Part shown: piece by piece, positions 25,958-35,364 of the stretch | How positions within the stretch are numbered: position 1 is the stretch's first letter | How the letters are laid out: every line of letters starts with the position of its first letter | Assembly (NCBI GenBank): GCA_964633435.1 | Contig: CAZWHA010000001.1 | Location: forward strand, 186,001 to 250,000 | Reading direction: 5' to 3' | DNA length: 64,000 nt | Origin: GCA-016699895 sp964633435 | Lineage (GTDB): Bacteria > Patescibacteriota > Saccharimonadia > Saccharimonadales > Saccharimonadaceae | Translations under genes and position numbers: made by a program | The notes under the pieces: model-generated | Databases searched by the model: none | What the model was told of the DNA's origin: nothing | Seen by the model: only the letters and a program-made list of their open reading frames with translations

Positions 25958-27061
25958 GTGACACGGACTCGTCGAGCATACCAAGCTGCCGCTGGCTACA
26001 GATCTAATCGTGACAATTTGATTGCTGGCGCATATAAACCTGGTCCGGATACCACCGGCCCTTACACTGTCGCGAACTGGACTGATGTCAATCCCTCGAG
26101 TGGACAGGTCATCACTATTTCGACGCCAGGCATCTACTATGGTCGGCGTTTCTGGGGGCAAGTTCGCGTGTCGGTTGCTGGTGTGGTGTTTCGCGAGTGC
26201 TGGTTTGCTGGCCCTAAACCATCGACGGTTGTCGTTAGTGATCCTGGCATCATCCGCAACTTCGGTGCTAACCCGCAAAAGTTTGAAATCTGGGATTCAG
26301 TCATCGATCCTATGCCATGGGTCACCCAGCGTAGCGAGCCAAAGCTGTCTCATCTGGCTTTCGGTATTCATGGAGGCAATATCAAAATGTATCGCAGTGA
26401 AGTTCGCAATATCCACGATCCATGGAACTGGATTGGGCCTGATCCTGCCGTTGCAAGCGCTGCAACGGTCCAGAATCAAGAACATCTATTGCAGCAATGC
26501 TGGGTGCATGCCGGGTATTATGAAAATAATGTCGTACCACCCAAGGACGGACAACCGCATGCTGATGGATTTCAAACCAATTTTGGTCGTAACCTCACAA
26601 TTCGCGGCAATTACATTGGCGGTCAGCGCGACATGACCGGATATCTCACATGGCCAGGTGGGTACAATGCTGGCGATGACTTCTTTGGCGCTGGAATTAT
26701 GCTACAACAGGAAGTTTCCAATGATGATGGCTGGAAAATCGAAAACGTCCTCATCGAAGATAATTGGATAGCTGGTGGCAACCACGGCATCAATCACTCG
26801 TATCGATCCAGCTTGCCAAATGATTTTGCGACTACTGTCATTCGCCGTAATAAATTCACGACCCGCACTGGCAGTAACTGGAACCAATCCTATCGACTGA
26901 GCGTCGATAACGACACAAGCTCACCTCCCGTACAAGCATCTTCGGGCCCAGGTACGTACATCATCAAGGGCACGAATATTCCTAGTGGTATATACTCTCA
27001 AAATACTAACGAGCAAACTGGATCGCTTGTAACAATATCGCCAGGCGGAATTAATAACTAG
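25958..27061 (+). CDS. Right-handed beta-helix protein
   Basis: 367 residues. GTG start directly after the previous stop (TAGGTG). It has a basic leader MTRTRRAYQAAAG, loosely like the ARRLQR leaders, then parallel beta-helix coils (GVVFRECWFAGP, FEIWDSVIDP, IKMYRSEVRN, HLLQQCWVHAG, HADGFQTNFGRNLTIRGNYIGG, VLIEDNWIAGGNHGIN). The HADGFQ signature is common in pectate-lyase/polygalacturonase-like folds. The substrate is unknown. It is the third gene of the P4 operon. Confidence 0.65.
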   Translation: MTRTRRAYQAAAGYRSNRDNLIAGAYKPGPDTTGPYTVANWTDVNPSSGQVITISTPGIYYGRRFWGQVRVSVAGVVFRECWFAGPKPSTVVVSDPGIIRNFGANPQKFEIWDSVIDPMPWVTQRSEPKLSHLAFGIHGGNIKMYRSEVRNIHDPWNWIGPDPAVASAATVQNQEHLLQQCWVHAGYYENNVVPPKDGQPHADGFQTNFGRNLTIRGNYIGGQRDMTGYLTWPGGYNAGDDFFGAGIMLQQEVSNDDGWKIENVLIEDNWIAGGNHGINHSYRSSLPNDFATTVIRRNKFTTRTGSNWNQSYRLSVDNDTSSPPVQASSGPGTYIIKGTNIPSGIYSQNTNEQTGSLVTISPGGINN

Positions 27062-27133
27062 TAGCCCTAGTTTGTTGACGTCTATTATGGTAATCTATAC
27101 ATAAGTAATATAAGCTGAACCGAGGAGGAGTGA

Positions 27134-27244
27134 ATGCTGGGAGGCGACATAGAGGTAAGTACGGCAGCTGATAATATTATACCTTTCAGTTCGTTAAACG
27201 TTCCGGATACAATTCCTTGTCTAGAGTTGGGAATACGCATATGA
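27134..27244 (+). CDS. Leader ORF (36 aa) coupled to the next beta-helix gene
   Basis: ATG 27134 is preceded by a strong AGGAGGAG site. The ORF encodes 36 residues (MLGGDIEVSTAADNIIPFSS...) and its TGA overlaps the following ATG (ATGA 27241-27244). The strong ribosome site here, and a weak one before 27241, suggest the downstream gene is translated by coupling. The peptide resembles nothing I know. Confidence 0.5.
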   Translation: MLGGDIEVSTAADNIIPFSSLNVPDTIPCLELGIRI

Positions 27245-28275
27245 GTATCGCTGCAAGACGACTTTCGAGAGGTGCAGTGGCTGCGTCAGACAATTTTATA
27301 CTGGGCGTTACCATCCCTCAGCCGGATGTGAACGTCGGCGTATATCCAAGCGTTGCTCGTACGACCTACAGTGGCCCGACAACCATTACAACCAATGGTA
27401 CAGTAATTCAGAACCAAAATATCACACAGTATATCACTATCAACGCCGCTAACGTGACGTTTATCAATTGCTATTTTTCGGCCGGCGGCAACAATACGCC
27501 AGGCGGTATGGCCCAGTGTTCAGGGGCAAATTGTAGCAATATTCGCTTTTATCGCTGCACTTTCAGTCCGAGCACCTATAGTTATTCTCGAGATGCCGTG
27601 TACGGACATGACTATACGGTCGAACGCTGCCATATCGAGCATACTGTCGATGGCTGCGCGGTGGCAAATCAGTATGCAGCTGCGGCAAATGTGCAGATAC
27701 TTGGCAGCTGGATAGGCAATCTCTCGTGGTTTGCCAATGACGGCGGTATTCATGCTGATGGGACGCATAACGATGGGGTGCAGGTGCATAGTGGCACCAA
27801 CATCCATATTGTCGGCAATGCCTTTTATGGCTATAAATTCAATGCACTCGGCTCGCCTGCGCTCGATAGTTCAGCGAACAACAGATATCCACAAATTGGC
27901 CAGGTACTCATGGCCAAAACAGAGGCTTATTATCATGTCAGCGACGTGCATTTTAACAATAACTTCATATGGGGTGGCGACAACGGTGTCAAGGCGACAT
28001 CAGAGTGCTCAATACATAACGGCCCGGACGCGCCGTATGACCTGGAATGTCGCGACAACACTTGGATGGATGACAATCAACGCGATTACGGCTTTACCTG
28101 GAAGTTTTATATCATACGGACCGATAATCTCATGACCATCAATGGTCGCGGGCCATTCCCGACGACTGGCGCTACCTACGACCTAGACGGCAATAAGTGG
28201 TCGGCAACGTCGCTCGATGTCAGCCTAGCGCGGCGCGGCCAGCCGGTGTTTATTCGGGCGGATGTAGCTAGCTAA
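27241..28275 (+). CDS. Right-handed beta-helix protein with ARRLSR leader
   Basis: 344 residues. I chose ATG 27241 (MSIAARRLSRG) over a TTG at 27217, because it matches the MxxxARRLxR leaders of its paralogues and overlaps the leader ORF stop. The body is a beta-helix (VTFINCYFSAGGNN, NIRFYRCTFSP, YTVERCHIEH, VQILGSWIGN, HADGTHNDGVQVHSGTNIHI, VHFNNNFIWGG). HADGTHNDGVQ is the same signature as HADGFQ in the preceding gene. There is no signal peptide. It probably acts on or binds a polysaccharide. Confidence 0.65.
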   Translation: MSIAARRLSRGAVAASDNFILGVTIPQPDVNVGVYPSVARTTYSGPTTITTNGTVIQNQNITQYITINAANVTFINCYFSAGGNNTPGGMAQCSGANCSNIRFYRCTFSPSTYSYSRDAVYGHDYTVERCHIEHTVDGCAVANQYAAAANVQILGSWIGNLSWFANDGGIHADGTHNDGVQVHSGTNIHIVGNAFYGYKFNALGSPALDSSANNRYPQIGQVLMAKTEAYYHVSDVHFNNNFIWGGDNGVKATSECSIHNGPDAPYDLECRDNTWMDDNQRDYGFTWKFYIIRTDNLMTINGRGPFPTTGATYDLDGNKWSATSLDVSLARRGQPVFIRADVAS

Positions 28276-28287
28276 TACCGAGATAGG

Positions 28288-28316
28288 TTGGTGAAGCGAT
28301 GGTAATGTTATATAAT
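28288..28316 (+). promoter_or_regulatory. Island 2 internal promoter without G run
   Basis: TTGGTG (28288-28293), a 17 bp spacer and TATAAT (28311-28316), followed by AAGGAGGT before ATG 28346. This promoter is not phase-variable by the G-run mechanism, so the genes from 28346 on may be expressed constitutively. Confidence 0.6.
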
Positions 28317-28345
28317 AAATCATAAGAGTTATAAGGAGGTAAGCT

Positions 28346-29593
28346 ATGGGGAGCCCAGGAGTAGGTGGATCAATCGGCGCGGCCAGCGACGTACTCTTCA
28401 ACAGCCCAGCAGAGGGACAGATGATTCAGCGTAGCGGTAGCTACTGGGTGAATGCAGAGTCGACGGCGGGCATTGCGGACGGCACGCGCTCCCTCGATAG
28501 CTTTAGCGGCGCCAATGACGATGCTAAACTAACAGCGGCTATCACCTGGCAACAGGGGGCGACTGGTATGCCGGCGATACGCCTCGGTGCTCGTACGCAT
28601 ACATTCAATCAAACGCGACAACTTTATTCGGGGCTCAAGCTGGTCGGTACCATTGCTGGGCCACAGAACCTTGAACAATCAAGCGGACAGTTTGTTTCGA
28701 CGCGTATCAACCTTGGGGCGAGCGTAACCTCTGGGACGAGTTCGTGGTGGGTAACGCCAGGCGGAAATTTATTCGATATCTATATGGCCAATTTTGCCGT
28801 TCAGGGGAATGCTGGTTCATCGGTTCACCAATTTATCGATGTGACGAGTGGCACGCTTTACGCCTCACAATTCCATGCCCTGAGTTTTAACTTTATGCGT
28901 GGAGTATTCGGTCGCAAGGACCGTAAGTGTCTGATGACACAAGTCATTTTTTCGGGCCACTGGACAGCCAATAACCTCTGGGATACTCAGTTTAACCTCG
29001 GCGGTGCGGACAATCAGCTATGGGTAGGCGGCTATATCAATATAGGCCCATCCAGTAGTCCTCTACAGACTGGTACCTATGCAGATAACGATTATCAGTT
29101 GCTATTTGATAACTTAACCAAGACAGATGTTGGCTATATTTTCACCTCTTCATTAAATGGATGGCGTGGACTAAAGGTAACTGGCAATTCTGGTCATGGC
29201 CTGCGCTTTTTCGGCGGGACGTTTGAGGGCTATAAGTCATCAAACGACAACTTAGCGGCCCCAGGAACGGTAATTCGTCTTGAGGGTGGTTCAGGGGCCT
29301 TCTTTGGCCCAAGTATTGGTCAGGCGATGCAAAGCCCGGATGCAGCTGAAGGTGGACCGGTACACATGACTGGCGGTGAATGGACCTTCTATTCACCTAA
29401 CTTTTACCGTTCGCCAATGGCCGATACGCAGCCCTGTATCTACCACTCTGGCGGCAGGTTGCTAGTGATGGGCGCAACGCGTCACGAAGGCGAAGCCTGG
29501 TCGACTCGCCCGCGATACCAGAGTGCATACTCTGGACCTAACTCATCCGAAAACTCCTTTTACTGTCCAGATATGTCGATGGTGAGCGTGTAG
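28346..29593 (+). CDS. Beta-helix protein with SPGVGGS cap
   Basis: 415 residues. The cap (1-37) is nearly identical to that at 11984, 29625 and 30864. Then LDSFSGANDDAKLTAAI opens a pectate-lyase-like beta-helix with coils such as LYASQFHALSFNFMRGVFG, LWVGGYINIGPSS, GLRFFGGTFEGYK and GPVHMTGGEWTFYSP. Large parts align in order with 11984 (IYSAEFRSLNFYGMRHVFG, FWMGGWINIGSA), so these are true paralogues, not just shared caps. There is no signal peptide. AAGGAGGT sits 7 nt before the ATG. Confidence 0.7.
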   Translation: MGSPGVGGSIGAASDVLFNSPAEGQMIQRSGSYWVNAESTAGIADGTRSLDSFSGANDDAKLTAAITWQQGATGMPAIRLGARTHTFNQTRQLYSGLKLVGTIAGPQNLEQSSGQFVSTRINLGASVTSGTSSWWVTPGGNLFDIYMANFAVQGNAGSSVHQFIDVTSGTLYASQFHALSFNFMRGVFGRKDRKCLMTQVIFSGHWTANNLWDTQFNLGGADNQLWVGGYINIGPSSSPLQTGTYADNDYQLLFDNLTKTDVGYIFTSSLNGWRGLKVTGNSGHGLRFFGGTFEGYKSSNDNLAAPGTVIRLEGGSGAFFGPSIGQAMQSPDAAEGGPVHMTGGEWTFYSPNFYRSPMADTQPCIYHSGGRLLVMGATRHEGEAWSTRPRYQSAYSGPNSSENSFYCPDMSMVSV

Positions 29594-29624
29594 CATGGTA
29601 TCTTTCATGGAGGGTAAATAAGAT

Positions 29625-30842
29625 ATGGGAAGTCCAGGAGTAGGCGGCTCACTGAGTGCCGCAAGCGACGTACTGTTCAATAGTCCCACAGATGGGCAAG
29701 TCATTCAGCGCAGTAGCGGGTATTGGGTAAATGCTACTTCAACTGGCGGAGGCGACACAATCCCAACGAGTATTTTGCAAATTGATGATTTTCCTGGTGC
29801 AAATGATAACGCCAAACATGTCGCAGCCTGGGCCGCCGCGGCCAGTGCTTCGCGCAAACCTATCTTGCAGTATCCGGCACGTACATTCGGCCCGCTCTCG
29901 ACACCGATTGCTGTCTTCTCTGGTATGCGAGCGATTGGACCAGACCATAGCGGCAGTGATGGCCCCAAAAACCAGGAAATTGGCGGTGGCAATCTCGTCC
30001 CCCATAAAGTCACGGTGAACTGTGGCACTGGCACTTCGTCGCTGTTTGTGCAGTCAGGGACCTATCAGGAAGTATTGTTCGCCAACATCTCCTTTTCTGG
30101 CTCGGCAGGCTCGCAGTGGTGGCACAATACCAATGGCTCAACGCAGTCGATTTATCCTGGCCTGTTTCATTCGCTATCATTTGATGGGTTTAACACGGTG
30201 CTTGGTAATGCTGCACAGAAGTTTACTTGTACGCAGGTGGTATTCTCTGGTCACTGGACGGTACTGAACTACCAAAACACGCCTATACATGTTGGCGGCT
30301 CTGACAACTCTTTTTGGATGAGTGGCTATTTGAATTCCAACTCGCCAGCGTCGGTTGCGGGTAATGGCAATCCGATTATCCACTTTGACTACCTGGAAAA
30401 GTCGAACATTGGCTACATGTTCATTACGGCTGAAAACGACTGGCTGGGTATGCGCGTCACAGGGCCAATTGCACGGGCGATTAGCGTGTATGGTGGAACG
30501 TTCGAAGGGCGGGCAACTGGCAATCCAGCCACTCGTCCAGTCATTGATATTACCGGTGGGCATGTGACGATGTACAGTACAGATTTGGGGTATGTCACGA
30601 CAGCCAATGGCGCAATTACTCAGTCCGGCGGCGTATTGGAACTGTACAGTCCGCACTACCGCAAAGCTACTGCTGCCGCTGTTACCTTCCCGATGCTGTA
30701 TCAGACGGCGGGTATTGCTCATGTGACGCGACCTCTGAGCGCGGATGGCAACGCGATTCGCATTCGATGGAAGGATGCAGTACTCGGTACGCAGAATGAA
30801 GATATAGCATATCCAACAGGTAATAGCAGGGTGATATGGTAA
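29625..30842 (+). CDS. Beta-helix protein with SPGVGGS cap
   Basis: 405 residues. Cap residues 1-37, then IDDFPGANDNAKHVAAW and a beta-helix homologous to 11984 and 28346 (YPGLFHSLSFDGFNTVLGN, SFWMSGYLNSNSP, AISVYGGTFEGRATG, HVTMYSTDLGYV). It lies 31 nt after the previous stop, with ATGGAGGG providing the ribosome site, so it is probably co-transcribed. No catalytic residues can be assigned. Confidence 0.7.
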   Translation: MGSPGVGGSLSAASDVLFNSPTDGQVIQRSSGYWVNATSTGGGDTIPTSILQIDDFPGANDNAKHVAAWAAAASASRKPILQYPARTFGPLSTPIAVFSGMRAIGPDHSGSDGPKNQEIGGGNLVPHKVTVNCGTGTSSLFVQSGTYQEVLFANISFSGSAGSQWWHNTNGSTQSIYPGLFHSLSFDGFNTVLGNAAQKFTCTQVVFSGHWTVLNYQNTPIHVGGSDNSFWMSGYLNSNSPASVAGNGNPIIHFDYLEKSNIGYMFITAENDWLGMRVTGPIARAISVYGGTFEGRATGNPATRPVIDITGGHVTMYSTDLGYVTTANGAITQSGGVLELYSPHYRKATAAAVTFPMLYQTAGIAHVTRPLSADGNAIRIRWKDAVLGTQNEDIAYPTGNSRVIW

Positions 30843-30863
30843 CTTTTATGGAGGGAAGATAAT

Positions 30864-32099
30864 ATGGGAAGTCCAGGAGTAGGCGGATCGCTCAGTGCAG
30901 CGAGCGATGTACTATTTAGTAGTCCAGCAGACGGACAGATGATTCAGCGTAGCGGTAGCTACTGGGTGAATGCGACGCTAGCGGGTGGTGGCTCAGGGCG
31001 TCTAGGCGAGGTCGAGGCAGCATCGTTTAGCGGCGCCTCTTATTCTGATAAGTTTCGTAATGCATTATCGGCCGTTGGCGCCATGAACCCGAAACCAGCG
31101 CTGGTACTAACTCCCGGTGCTACGATTGATGCCGGCTCAACTCCGTTCTTGATTCCGGCTGGTGTATCGCTGGTGGGCGGGGCTGCCGTGCAGACAGAAT
31201 TCGGCCATAACTGCCCAATTTATGCCCGAGCAACTGGCGGTACAGCTGTCTTTCAGACATCACCGCGCGGTACCAACGAGAACGGCACCAAAGGCTGGAG
31301 CATGAGTAATATTGCATTCGAGGGGGTTACATCCATCTCGCTGTTTGCCGACAACCCGATGGACTCCTCGGGCTCTATCTGGGCCTATAATTCACTCCAT
31401 AACGTTTGTGCCGACCAGTTCAATCACGTTTATTGGGGGCCGATGCTTGGGACGACGATCACTGGCACGACCTACTACAACAATATGACGAACACTGCTT
31501 GGTATATTGTTGGCTCGGACAATACCCTATGGACAGATGGTGGGTTCTTTGAGATGAACGCTTGGACTGCCACAACTTACGCAGCCAAAGCGGCACTCCC
31601 AGCGATGGTGCGGCTTGGGACGCTGTCCAAAACGACGATTGGCCCGATGTATATCACTGGTTCGCCGACAACCGTCCTGCAGCTCAGTGGTGGAGCTGGC
31701 GGCATCGCACTTGATAACTTGACGATCGAAGGCCGCCCCTCCCCTGGGTCGGGACCGAACTATATGTGGTGCGCCGGTGAACTGATACGCCTAACAGGCG
31801 GTTCGGCCATCTTGCGTAACAAGTGGTACGGGTATGCCATGAAAGACCCAAGCGCTACCGGACGCGCTTCTGAAGGCTACATACACATCACTGGTGGTAA
31901 CCATCTGATTGACGGCGGCTGCGTGCAAGTGTACACCGACCAGGCATCCTCGCCACCGCCCTTTATACGTATCACTGGCGGCTCTGTCATCGTTCGCAAT
32001 ATTACCCGCGGTTCCAATACGACGCAGAAGCCAGTGGTGCTGACCACAAATGCGGCATACGTTGACGCTGACTCGACAGTAACAGTAACGGTGGGTTAA
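30864..32099 (+). CDS. Beta-helix protein with SPGVGGS cap
   Basis: 411 residues. Cap residues 1-37, and at DNA level the first 110 bases are almost identical to 11984. The following beta-helix is more diverged (GGTAVFQTSPRGTNENG, SLHNVCADQFNHVYWGP, TLWTDGGFFEMNAW, GYIHITGGNHLIDGG) and ends AAYVDADSTVTVTVG like 11984. It lies 21 nt after the previous stop behind ATGGAGGG. It is part of the 28.3-35.2 kb unit. Confidence 0.7.
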   Translation: MGSPGVGGSLSAASDVLFSSPADGQMIQRSGSYWVNATLAGGGSGRLGEVEAASFSGASYSDKFRNALSAVGAMNPKPALVLTPGATIDAGSTPFLIPAGVSLVGGAAVQTEFGHNCPIYARATGGTAVFQTSPRGTNENGTKGWSMSNIAFEGVTSISLFADNPMDSSGSIWAYNSLHNVCADQFNHVYWGPMLGTTITGTTYYNNMTNTAWYIVGSDNTLWTDGGFFEMNAWTATTYAAKAALPAMVRLGTLSKTTIGPMYITGSPTTVLQLSGGAGGIALDNLTIEGRPSPGSGPNYMWCAGELIRLTGGSAILRNKWYGYAMKDPSATGRASEGYIHITGGNHLIDGGCVQVYTDQASSPPPFIRITGGSVIVRNITRGSNTTQKPVVLTTNAAYVDADSTVTVTVG

Positions 32100-32111
32100 C
32101 GAGGTATATTG

Positions 32112-35100
32112 ATGACTGGATTTGCCCGACGTCTACAGCGAGTCTTGCGACAATCACTACCTGGCAGTACTAGCCCGACAGCAGATGCTGGTTCGGTAGC
32201 TGTTGGTGCAGCCGCTTATACTGTACCAGGCGATGCTATCTATGTCGCTACGACAGGCAATGATACAAGTGGAACAGGGGCAAGCGGAGCGCCATATCGT
32301 ACACTGGGGCGAGCCATCACTGCTGCCACGGCTGGCAAGACGATTGTGCTACGCGCTGGTGTCTATCACGAGGGCGGGAGCAGTCACACCTCGGCAATTG
32401 GGGTGCAAGTAACCAAAAACAACCTCACCATCCAGAACTATCCAGGCGAAGCTGTGTGGTTCGACGGTTCCAGTACGCAGACCGGCTGGACACAGTCTGG
32501 TTCAACATGGTATATTCCGTGGACCAAAGTCTTCGATCATAGTCCGACGGCCACAAGTGGTGCTAACGACGGCACGGACCCTGGCTGGAAGTGGATTAAT
32601 GATAACTATCCGTGTGCACCATTCCCCGAGCAAGTCTTTGTCGATGGCGTGGCGCTGACACAAGTTGGTTCGCTCGGCGAGGTAACGACCGGCACATTCT
32701 TTGTCGACGGCACGACGGCCAGCAACAAGATTTTTACGCCAACGCGGCTCTATATCGGTACTAACCCCAGCGGTAAAACCGTCAATGTCACTGATCTGCA
32801 CGTATTTTTGAATCTCGGTGTGGGTTATAGTGGCCTGACACTCCGTGGTGTTGGCGTACGCCGCTACGGTAATGCTTTACCGCAGTATTCTATTCTGCGA
32901 ATCGACGGCAACAATAATACGACAAACTCGCTGATCGAAAACGTTGTTATCCAAGATATCGCTACCATGGCACTCACGTCCAACCAATGTCATGGTAATA
33001 CCATTCGACATGTCACGGTCAGTCGAGCTGGCTACCGTGCTATGGGTGGGTATCGTTCTGACAATCTGACGTTTGATAAGGTGCTTATCGAATACACCAA
33101 CACCGAAAACTTCAACTCCAGTCCTGATTCTGGTTGTATCAAGGTGACGCAATCGCAACATGTCACACTGAGCAATAGTATTCTTCGCGACAGCAAATGC
33201 AAAGGCATGTGGTTTGACATGTCGGTCTACGATATGAATGTTTACAATAATGATTTTTTCCGCCTCAAAGATACCTGCGCGTTCTTTGAAATCAGTGGCA
33301 CTGGTATTTGTGCCAATAACCTCTTTGTCGACTGTCCGTCTGAAGCTGTCAAGGTAAATAACACCGACAATATGCAGGTTTGGAACAATACTATCGTAAA
33401 CTGCGGCGCGCTTTCTGAGCGACTTACCCCTGATACCTCCAACCTTGGCAATGGCGACCGCCGTCCGCTAGCTGTCTACCAAGAAGCTCGCCGCCCGGCC
33501 AATACGTCGTATGGCCTCGACGGCCGCTATCCTCTTGGCCACGCCATGTACAGCACCTATATGACCTGGCAAATCAATGATATCGACATCCATAACAACA
33601 TTGTGGCTGACACGCCGGCTAATGCCTATGCGATATTTTGTATTGATGACCAGCAAATGCAGTCTGGGGGCACCAATCAGCTACTTGCAAGCTACGGTGC
33701 CAACATGACCGCCAACGTCTTTCACTGGACCACTGCGCCAACGACGACATTTCCATACCCCTATATATTTCCGCCTACCACAGTCGGCAGCTCGACGCCA
33801 GTGGTGTATTCGACTCATACAGCCATGCGCTCAGCCACGTCGCTCAATGCAAATGGCATCGAAATCAACGCCAAGGGCTCAGGCACATCCAATCCGTCAC
33901 CAATTGATAGTAATTACGAAGTGACGACTGCCCAGGCTGCTCTGCATACTAACGCTACGGCTCTCTCCGGAACCATCGCTACACTAATTGGCCAGATAGC
34001 TGGCACCAAGCATGCTGGCGCCTGGCGTGGTCAGACCGAAACGCCGCCGATTGAGGAGACGCCGCTTGGGCTGCTCTATGGTCGTACGATGACGCTCAAT
34101 CAACACACACTCGCTGACATGCCAGCCAATACGACCGCCGGTACTTCACGATTTACCTACAAAACTCAGGCTACCGTGACCAAGATTCGTCTGACATTTA
34201 TGAACTGGTATAATTCGAGCTACAAAGCATCGCCATACTGTACGGATAACAATAATGCTGCGTCGGTGACGGTTCAAGCCCTAGTTTTTGGACCTGGTTC
34301 CTCAACCGGCACTGTCGTAACGGTGAGCGGCAACGTGTCGTGGACAGTGAATGGCGGGGCATGGGTACAGACTGACTGGATACCAGTAGCTATGACCGCT
34401 GGACAATCGTTTGATGTCCAGACCTACGTATCTGGTACGCAGTGGTATCCAACGCTGGTCTATAGTGGTTGGTGGGCGAGCGGGAGCAACCAGGCGACGG
34501 CTGGCTCGGCCAAAATCACCAGTGGCGCCAGCGCCAGTACTGGCATCTATATGCCAGCAGTGGTAACAGGTGATCATTCGAACGCTGCACCGCTGATCCT
34601 CGGTGACTCAATTGCCTATAACTCAGCGTTAGGCACGCTGGGATATATCGAAAAGGGCCTTGATGGTAGCTACGGTGCTATCAATGCTGCGGTGGCCGGT
34701 GATCGTGCTTATTGGGCCCTGGACGGGACGGGTCGTCGCGCCAAGAGCTGGCTATTTAACGGTGATTCGACTACGACGATCGTTGAGTATGGCCGTAACG
34801 ACCTAGGTGACGGCCGCACTGTCGCACAACTACAGGCAAACCTACTCACGATTTGGAATCAACAGGCGAGTAGTGGCAGGCGTGTCATTCAAACAACTAT
34901 CACGCCGCATACAAATAGTACCGATAGTTGGGCCACAGTTGGCAACCAGACGCCCGTGAACGCTACAGTCGAATCTCGACGGGTCCAGTTCAATGATTGG
35001 CTGCGTGCCGGTGCACCGATTGTCAGCGGCGCAGCAGTTGCGCCTGGCACTTCAGGAGCGCTCCTTGCAGGACAAGCTGGTCATCCGCTTTATGCCTACT

Positions 35101-35240
35101 GGGAAATCGCCGACCAAGTCGAAACTGCCCGTAATTCTGGTATCTGGCGTGCTCCTAGCTACACTACTGACGGATTGCATCCGACTACAACCGGCATCAA
35201 TGCTGCAGCAACAGGGGTTCAGACAGGCAGTATTGTCTAA
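32112..35240 (+). CDS. Large beta-helix protein with C-terminal SGNH/GDSL esterase
   Basis: 1042 residues, the largest gene here. ATG 32112 (MTGFARRLQRVLRQS) is preceded by GAGGT and matches the ARRLQR leaders. Residues about 38-80 are a DUF1565-like entry (IYVATTGNDTSGTGASGAPY) to a long right-handed beta-helix (to about 610). A beta-sandwich follows (about 650-810). From about 820 comes an SGNH esterase domain with block I LGDSI (S833), block III YGRND (N896) and block V DGLHP (D1020, H1023). It could bind a polysaccharide and remove acyl groups. There is no Sec signal. It follows 12 nt after the previous gene. Confidence 0.75.
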   Translation: MTGFARRLQRVLRQSLPGSTSPTADAGSVAVGAAAYTVPGDAIYVATTGNDTSGTGASGAPYRTLGRAITAATAGKTIVLRAGVYHEGGSSHTSAIGVQVTKNNLTIQNYPGEAVWFDGSSTQTGWTQSGSTWYIPWTKVFDHSPTATSGANDGTDPGWKWINDNYPCAPFPEQVFVDGVALTQVGSLGEVTTGTFFVDGTTASNKIFTPTRLYIGTNPSGKTVNVTDLHVFLNLGVGYSGLTLRGVGVRRYGNALPQYSILRIDGNNNTTNSLIENVVIQDIATMALTSNQCHGNTIRHVTVSRAGYRAMGGYRSDNLTFDKVLIEYTNTENFNSSPDSGCIKVTQSQHVTLSNSILRDSKCKGMWFDMSVYDMNVYNNDFFRLKDTCAFFEISGTGICANNLFVDCPSEAVKVNNTDNMQVWNNTIVNCGALSERLTPDTSNLGNGDRRPLAVYQEARRPANTSYGLDGRYPLGHAMYSTYMTWQINDIDIHNNIVADTPANAYAIFCIDDQQMQSGGTNQLLASYGANMTANVFHWTTAPTTTFPYPYIFPPTTVGSSTPVVYSTHTAMRSATSLNANGIEINAKGSGTSNPSPIDSNYEVTTAQAALHTNATALSGTIATLIGQIAGTKHAGAWRGQTETPPIEETPLGLLYGRTMTLNQHTLADMPANTTAGTSRFTYKTQATVTKIRLTFMNWYNSSYKASPYCTDNNNAASVTVQALVFGPGSSTGTVVTVSGNVSWTVNGGAWVQTDWIPVAMTAGQSFDVQTYVSGTQWYPTLVYSGWWASGSNQATAGSAKITSGASASTGIYMPAVVTGDHSNAAPLILGDSIAYNSALGTLGYIEKGLDGSYGAINAAVAGDRAYWALDGTGRRAKSWLFNGDSTTTIVEYGRNDLGDGRTVAQLQANLLTIWNQQASSGRRVIQTTITPHTNSTDSWATVGNQTPVNATVESRRVQFNDWLRAGAPIVSGAAVAPGTSGALLAGQAGHPLYAYWEIADQVETARNSGIWRAPSYTTDGLHPTTTGINAAATGVQTGSIV

Positions 35241-35243
35241 GAC

Positions 35244-35259
35244 TTGCTTTTTTTAGCAA
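35244..35259 (+). terminator. Weak hairpin at the end of island 2
   Basis: TTGCT (35244-35248) pairs with AGCAA (35255-35259) over a T-rich loop a few bases after the esterase gene stop. It is a short stem without a following T run, so termination is only possible. The RNase J promoter (TATACT about 35269) follows. Confidence 0.3.
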
Positions 35260-35364
35260 TCTTTGCTATACTGTAGTTACCAAAGCGATAATCGCACTCT
35301 TTTACTAGGACTTATCCAAACTATTTGAGAATCAAAGGCGAAACGAAAGAAAAGGAGAATATGT

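Noticed and set aside
29606..30862. ATGGAGGG before 29625 and 30864 as four-codon leader ORFs (MEGK/MEGR)
   Set aside because: The ATG is part of a conserved ribosome-site sequence GGAGGG. Four-codon ORFs have no independent support.
11911..35240. Islands as remains of a prophage
   Set aside because: Tail-fibre-like motifs occur, but there is no capsid, portal, terminase, tape-measure, integrase or lysis gene. The islands are split among essential genes in three places, and each has its own promoter type.
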